The notes beneath the pieces are model-generated. The model was not told where the DNA came from, ran no database searches, and saw only the letters and a program-made list of their open reading frames with translations. This document shows, piece after piece, positions 4,746 through 8,418 of a stretch of DNA of 8,418 nucleotides. How positions within the stretch are numbered: position 1 is the stretch's first letter; every line of letters starts with the position of its first letter. Made by a program: the position numbers and the translations under genes. Source of the stretch: CSP1-8 sp049688015 (GTDB taxonomy: Bacteria > Desulfobacterota > Deferrimicrobia > Deferrimicrobiales > Deferrimicrobiaceae); the NCBI GenBank assembly GCA_049688015.1, contig JBAVJZ010000121.1, positions 1-8,418 on the forward strand. The letters run 5' to 3'.

Positions 4746-7409
4746 TTATGCCTTCCCGCTCCGGGATGCGTCGAGCATGTGGCGAACCTTGGCACCCAGG
4801 GACTCCGCCGTGAAGGGCTTCTGGAGAAATTCCGTGCCGGGCTCGAGAACCCCGTGGTGCAGGATGGCGTCGTCCGTGTATCCGGACATAAAGAGAACCT
4901 TCGTTGCAGGCCGACGGGCGGTCAGGCGCCGCGCCAGTTCGGGGCCGGTCATCCCGGGCATCACGACGTCGGTGATCAGGAGGTGGATCGGCCCCTTCTG
5001 CCGTTCGCTCACCTCGAGGGCCTCCGCCCCCCGGCTCGCCACCAACACTTCGTACCCCTGCCAGGAGAGGATCTCCCGGACCAACTCCCGCACAATCCGC
5101 TCGTCCTCGACCACGAGGACGGTTTCCTCCCCCTCGGATGGGTACAGAGGGATATCTTCCTTCTCCACAGGTTCGGCAACCATCTCCTCCCTCGGCAGAT
5201 AGACCTTGAACGTCGTTCCGTGCCCCACCTCGCTGTACGCCCGGATGTACCCGCCGCTCTGCTTCACGATCCCGTAGACGGTCGCCAGCCCGAGTCCCGT
5301 TCCCTTCCCCACTTCCTTTGTCGTAAAAAACGGCTCGAAGAGGCGGGACATTGTCACCTCGTCCATGCCGCATCCCGAGTCGGTGACCGCAAGCATCACG
5401 TAGTAGCCGGGCTGGGCGGGCTCGTGCCGTGTGGCATAGTTTTCGTCGAGTTCCACGTTCGCCGTCTCGAGGATGAGTTCCCCCCCTTTCGGCATCGCGT
5501 CCCGCGAGTTGACGGCCAGATTCACGATGACCTGCTCGATCTGGCCCGGGTCGGCCTTCACATGCCCCAAGTTGCTCGCAAGGGTGGTTACCAGCTCGAC
5601 GTCCTCGCCGATCAGGCGGTGAAGCATCTTCTCCATGTTCGCCACCACCTGGTTCAGGTCCAGCACCTTCGGCTGGAGGACCTGCCGACGGCTGAACGCC
5701 AAAAGCTGGCGCGTGAGCGCTGTGGCCCGGTCGCTCGCCTTCCGGATCTCGACCACCTCCCTGTGCGCCGCTTCGCCCTTGGGGAGATGCAGCAGCAATA
5801 GACCGCTATACCCGGTAATTGCCGTCAGCAAGTTATTGAAATCATGGGCGATACCCCCTGCCAATCTGCCGACCGCTTCCATCTTCTGCGCCTGACGAAG
5901 CTGTTCCTCCACCCGCCGCTCCTTCGTCACGTCCCGCTTGACCGCCACGTAATTGATCACCTCCCCGCTTCCGTCCCGCACGGGGGAGATGACCGCCTCC
6001 TCCTCGTAAAGAGTCCCGTCTTTCCGCAGGTTCTGGAAAACACCCGACCAGACGTCGCCTCTTGTCAGGGTTTTCCACAACTCGTCGTAGAAGGAGGGAT
6101 CCTGGCTGCCGCTCTTCAGTATCCGGGGGTTCTTCCCGAGAATCTCGTCACGGTGGTAGCCGGTGATGCGCTCGAAGGCGGGGTTTACGTAATGGATGCC
6201 GCCGTCGACGCCGGTGATCATGATGATCTCGGCGGATTGCTCCACCGCCGTCGCGAGGCGAAGGAGGGCCTCCTCGGATTTCTTTCGATCGGTGATGTCG
6301 TCGATGATGGACATGATGCCGGTGATGCGCCCGTCGGCATCGCGCAGCGAAGAGGTGGAAACGCTGATGTCGATGAACGTGCCGTCCTTCCGACGGCGCC
6401 GAAGTTCCATTCCCGTGAACGTCTTCCCCTGCATCGCGGCATCCCGGATGGCCCGGAACTCCTCCTTCTTCTCCTCGGGGACGATCGGATGGAATTTGCC
6501 GATAACTTCCTTCGCGGTCCACCCGAACATTCGCTCGGCGGCGGGGGTCCACAACTGGATGATTCCCGAGGCGTTGAAAGCCACGATGGCGAGCGGCGAT
6601 GCCTGGATCAGCGCCTTCAGGGTTTCGGTGCTGGTCCGCAGGGCCTCCTCCGCCTTCCGGCGCTTCGTCATGTCGGCGCAGATCAGGAGCATGTGGAGTT
6701 TGCCGCGTGTTGTGAAAGGAACGAGGAGGGCGTCAAGCCAGACTTCCTTCCCGAAGGAACTCACGGTGTGGAACTCGATCCGCCGCTCTGTCCCGGTGGC
6801 CAGCGCTTCCTCGGCGAGGTCCGCCACCCCGGTCCTCCGAAACGGTTCGATCGTGCGGAAGTTCTGCCCGATGATCTTCTCCCGGGAGGCTCCGATGATC
6901 GCTTGGGCCGCCTCGTTGCAGGAAATGCACTGCCCGGAATCATCGTAGGTCAGGATGGCGAGGGGCGACGACTCGATGATCTTCTGGTTGAACTCGAGGG
7001 CCTCGGCCATGAGCTGTTCCGTTTCCTTGCGGGCGGTGATTTCCCGGACGATGCTCAGGAGGACCATTTTCTTCCCGATAGTCGCCCCGCGGCAACTCAC
7101 CTCCACGGGAAAAGTGCTCCCGTCCCGTCGGCGGTGCACGGTCTCGAAAAGGGCTCCTTCGCGGGCCGCCACGGTCATCTGCTCGTCCACCAGGGAAACG
7201 GTGGCCGTGTCCCGCAGATCATGAATGCGCAGGGAGAGCAACTCGTCCTTGTCGTAGCCATAGGACTCGACGGCCTTCTTGTTGCCGTCGATGATTCTGC
7301 CGTCTTTGCTCAGTATCAGCAGGATGTCCCGCGCGTCATCCCAGAAAAAGGAATGAGCGATGGCGCGGTCGATCTGCATCTCGTCATTGTGCCCGTCTTG
7401 GCTGCTCAT
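4746..7409 (-). CDS. Soluble hybrid sensor histidine kinase: four PAS domains, HisKA, HATPase, receiver
   Basis: This 887-residue cytosolic signalling protein has no signal peptide or membrane helix. Domains: PAS1 about 20-128, PAS2 139-250, PAS3 261-377, PAS4 384-498 (linkers of the RKxEEAL coiled type), HisKA with phospho-acceptor His522 in GGIAHDFNNLL, an HATPase with N-box NLAVNSRDAMP (630-640), G1 DSGCGM (677-682), F-box FEPFFTT (691-697) and G2 GKGTGLGLAT (701-710), then a receiver at 763-883 with acidic Glu768/Asp769, phospho-acceptor Asp814, Ser842 and Lys864. All catalytic residues are intact. PAS4 resembles the NifL/Aer redox type (PRILKSG, VWSGVFQNLRKDGTLY). ATG 7409 is chosen because GGAAG lies five bases upstream; longer in-frame extensions run antisense through the cytochrome gene. 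ATG at residue 11 is an alternative. There is no output domain and no regulator beside it, so the downstream partner is unknown. Confidence 0.93.
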   Translation of the reverse strand: MSSQDGHNDEMQIDRAIAHSFFWDDARDILLILSKDGRIIDGNKKAVESYGYDKDELLSLRIHDLRDTATVSLVDEQMTVAAREGALFETVHRRRDGSTFPVEVSCRGATIGKKMVLLSIVREITARKETEQLMAEALEFNQKIIESSPLAILTYDDSGQCISCNEAAQAIIGASREKIIGQNFRTIEPFRRTGVADLAEEALATGTERRIEFHTVSSFGKEVWLDALLVPFTTRGKLHMLLICADMTKRRKAEEALRTSTETLKALIQASPLAIVAFNASGIIQLWTPAAERMFGWTAKEVIGKFHPIVPEEKKEEFRAIRDAAMQGKTFTGMELRRRRKDGTFIDISVSTSSLRDADGRITGIMSIIDDITDRKKSEEALLRLATAVEQSAEIIMITGVDGGIHYVNPAFERITGYHRDEILGKNPRILKSGSQDPSFYDELWKTLTRGDVWSGVFQNLRKDGTLYEEEAVISPVRDGSGEVINYVAVKRDVTKERRVEEQLRQAQKMEAVGRLAGGIAHDFNNLLTAITGYSGLLLLHLPKGEAAHREVVEIRKASDRATALTRQLLAFSRRQVLQPKVLDLNQVVANMEKMLHRLIGEDVELVTTLASNLGHVKADPGQIEQVIVNLAVNSRDAMPKGGELILETANVELDENYATRHEPAQPGYYVMLAVTDSGCGMDEVTMSRLFEPFFTTKEVGKGTGLGLATVYGIVKQSGGYIRAYSEVGHGTTFKVYLPREEMVAEPVEKEDIPLYPSEGEETVLVVEDERIVRELVREILSWQGYEVLVASRGAEALEVSERQKGPIHLLITDVVMPGMTGPELARRLTARRPATKVLFMSGYTDDAILHHGVLEPGTEFLQKPFTAESLGAKVRHMLDASRSGKA

Positions 7410-7655
7410 CTCTCTTCCCGTGCTCCGGCCTTGTTTGGTTTCACGACAGGCATGGAATTCCGACCGGCCCATTTTAAAATTACCACAGGAAAATTTCGGA
7501 ATCGCTACTATTGCATCTCCGTGGCGGAGGAGCTCCCCGCCGGCGGCACGGAGAGCTTTATACCGGGAAAACAGCATCCTTGCCTTCACCGTTCGCAAGG
7601 CGTATCGTTCGATTATCATCCCCGCATCGTCCCGGGCGGGTTTCGGGAGGCATTC
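7410..7655. promoter_or_regulatory. Divergent intergenic region between the kinase and the cytochrome c gene
   Basis: These 246 bp contain both start regions. Palindromic DNA is concentrated in it: GGAATTCC (7454-7461), ATTTTAAAAT (7471-7480, the most A/T-rich spot nearby), an inverted pair ATTCCGA (7457-7463) and TCGGAAT (7496-7502), and a CCTTGC/GCAAGG hairpin (7578-7600). On the minus strand TAAAAT (7479-7474), inside the palindrome, is a possible kinase -10 without a clear -35. No gene is seen. Confidence 0.5.
7580..7608 (+). promoter_or_regulatory. Candidate sigma70 promoter for the cytochrome c gene
   Basis: TTGCCT (7580-7585) and TATCGT (7603-7608) each match the sigma70 hexamers at four of six positions with the ideal 17-bp spacing. 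They would start transcription around 7615, about 40 bases before the cytochrome start codon. The match is modest and could be chance. Confidence 0.28.
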
Positions 7656-8120
7656 ATGCGCAAACCATGGACTCTTCTGGCAGTTCTGGTGTTGTCTCTT
7701 GCCCTGGCCGCCCCGGCCCTGGCCAAGGCGGACGGCGCCGCCGTCTATCAACGGTGCTTCGCTTGCCATCAGTCGACCGGGGGGGGCATCGCGGGCGTCT
7801 TTCCGCCACTCGCGGGGCACGCGGGGAATCTTGTCGCTGCCAAGCGATCCTTTCCCATCCAGGTGGTCCTGTTCGGTCTCAAGGGCGAGATCGAGGTCGA
7901 GGGGAAGAAGTACAACGGCGTGATGCCCGCTCTCGGGGACCAGCTGAAAGACGAAGAGATCGCAGCAGTGCTGAATTACGTCCTGTCCAGCTGGGGAAAT
8001 GACAAGCTGCTGCCCAAGGGCCACAAGGAGATCACCGCCGCCGAGGTCAAGGCTCTGCGGGGAAAAAAACTCACCTCGGAGCAGGTCCACGAGGAACGGG
8101 AGAAGCTCAAGATCAAGTAG
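7656..8120 (+). CDS. Secreted monoheme c-type cytochrome (class I)
   Basis: This 154-residue electron-transfer protein is probably periplasmic. A signal peptide is clear: basic MRKPW, a hydrophobic core (about 6-19) and a likely cleavage after PALA (23). One heme-attachment motif CFACH (34-38) lies near the mature N-terminus, with His38 as one axial ligand. Met90 in NGVMPALGDQLKDEEIAAVL is the expected second ligand, followed by the usual final helix NYVLSSWGN (107-115). GVFPPLAGH (47-55) is typical of small cytochromes of this group and of cytochrome domains fused to oxidoreductases. Residues 117-154 form a highly charged, probably helical tail. ATG at 7656 has GGGAGG five bases upstream and begins the signal peptide. 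It stands alone, divergent from the kinase, so its redox partner cannot be named. Confidence 0.93.
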   Translation: MRKPWTLLAVLVLSLALAAPALAKADGAAVYQRCFACHQSTGGGIAGVFPPLAGHAGNLVAAKRSFPIQVVLFGLKGEIEVEGKKYNGVMPALGDQLKDEEIAAVLNYVLSSWGNDKLLPKGHKEITAAEVKALRGKKLTSEQVHEEREKLKIK

Positions 8121-8124
8121 AAAC

Positions 8125-8138
8125 GGAGCCTACGCTCC
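8125..8138. terminator. Weak hairpin between convergent genes, possible terminator
   Basis: GGAGC (8125-8129) and GCTCC (8134-8138) pair around a four-base loop, beginning four bases after the cytochrome stop codon. On the minus strand it is followed by GTTTCT, on the plus strand by a C-rich stretch, so neither side has a proper U-tract. It lies between the convergent cytochrome and methyltransferase ends, where a bidirectional terminator would be expected. No better candidate is visible in 8121-8229. Confidence 0.25.
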
Positions 8139-8229
8139 TCCCGTCCAGATCGGCTCCCGCCGGATGCCGGGGCCGGACGAACACTGACCACGGCCGATAT
8201 GCGGGCAGGTTGGCCGGTTGGTTCGCGTC

Positions 8230-8418
8230 TTACGGTCCTGCGCGCCGAAAAACGAGAAGTTCCGTGATCCCCAGGAAGAACCGCTTCGCCAGGACAAGGG
8301 CGAAACCGCTCTGCGCGAAGAGGTCGAGAAGGTCGCCCCTGTCCGGGAACGCCGCCAGGCTTGCCGCGATGTACCCGTGGATCTCGTGGTTCCCGTGGAG
8401 GATCAGCCCCCAGGAGCC
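8230..8418 (-). CDS. C-terminal part of a probable SAM-dependent methyltransferase, UbiE/MenG-like (partial)
   Basis: On the minus strand an open frame enters at 8418 and ends at TAA (8232-8230), giving 62 residues. The stretch YIAASLAAFPDRGDLLDLFA followed by QSGFALVLAKRFFLGITELL matches the C-terminal pattern of UbiE/MenG-type methyltransferases: Tyr-x-x-x-Ser-x-x-x-Phe-Pro-Asp, a Leu-rich helix, Ser/Ala-Gly-Phe, then an aromatic-x-Leu/Thr-Gly-hydrophobic strand. In that family the enzyme methylates the quinone ring in ubiquinone or menaquinone synthesis. The SAM-binding motifs lie outside the window, so substrate and exact subfamily cannot be judged, and the ending (VFRRAGP) is not the classic HRGYKF of UbiE. 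It could equally be another class I methyltransferase. Confidence 0.55.
   Translation of the reverse strand, partial: GSWGLILHGNHEIHGYIAASLAAFPDRGDLLDLFAQSGFALVLAKRFFLGITELLVFRRAGP

Noticed and set aside
3400..5373. Minus-strand open frame of 657 codons
   Set aside because: It spans the complement of pntB and part of the kinase in the wrong frame, and its composition is Arg/Gly/His/Asp-rich with no recognisable motif.
4092..5801. Plus-strand open frame of 569 codons across the pntB-kinase junction
   Set aside because: It overlaps two well-supported genes in other frames and is low-complexity Arg/Gly/Pro-rich; it is an effect of high GC content.
5844..7655. Long plus-strand open frame through the kinase region, in frame with the cytochrome
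   Set aside because: It is antisense to clearly conserved PAS domains and is rich in Gly, Asp, Leu and His without domain features, as expected of a GC-rich shadow frame; the signal peptide and ribosome binding site place the cytochrome start at 7656.
7410..8090. Long in-frame N-terminal extension of the kinase on the minus strand
   Set aside because: It would lie antisense to most of the cytochrome c gene, its sequence shows no domain, and a better ATG with a ribosome binding site exists at 7409.

Overview
This is a GC-rich bacterial chromosome segment that looks like ordinary housekeeping and energy-metabolism territory. Gene density, GTG/TTG starts, an rph-rdgB-tRNA cluster, a three-gene proton-translocating transhydrogenase, a multi-PAS hybrid histidine kinase and a small secreted c-type cytochrome suit a respiring Gram-negative. 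A deltaproteobacterial (Desulfobacterota-like) host is my guess, but no single gene here proves it.

Layout. At the left edge (1-147, + strand) is the C-terminal end of a protein that may carry HEAT repeats, with lower third-position GC than the rest. Facing it on the minus strand is an apparent RNA/nucleotide-quality operon, read right to left: rph (RNase PH, 1664-942), rdgB (XTP/dITP pyrophosphatase, 945-340, TTG start overlapping the rph stop) and tRNA-Pro(UGG) with encoded CCA (320-244). A 192-bp divergent promoter region (1665-1856) holds an 8-bp inverted repeat. It separates this operon from pntAA-pntAB-pntB (1857-4719, + strand), whose three genes are translationally coupled by overlapping stop/start codons. 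Together they encode a complete proton-pumping NAD(P) transhydrogenase.

Only 26 bp after pntB, and convergent with it, ends a soluble 887-residue hybrid sensor kinase (7409-4746, minus): four PAS domains, HisKA, HATPase and a C-terminal receiver. It is divergent, across about 246 bp, from a secreted monoheme cytochrome c (7656-8120, +). At the right edge (8418-8230, minus) is the C-terminal end of a probable SAM-dependent methyltransferase of UbiE/MenG type.

How the genes work together. RNase PH trims tRNA 3' ends and is apparently co-transcribed with a tRNA. RdgB cleans the nucleotide pool. The transhydrogenase couples NADPH supply to the proton gradient. The kinase's last PAS domain resembles the NifL/Aer redox-sensing type and the kinase lies beside a cytochrome gene, which makes a redox-sensing role plausible but unproven. 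I found no mobile element, CRISPR array or obviously new multi-gene system. The most interesting observation is that the transhydrogenase seems to lack the membrane histidine at both places where it is known in characterised enzymes (PntB position 91 is Asn, PntAB position 41 is Ser).
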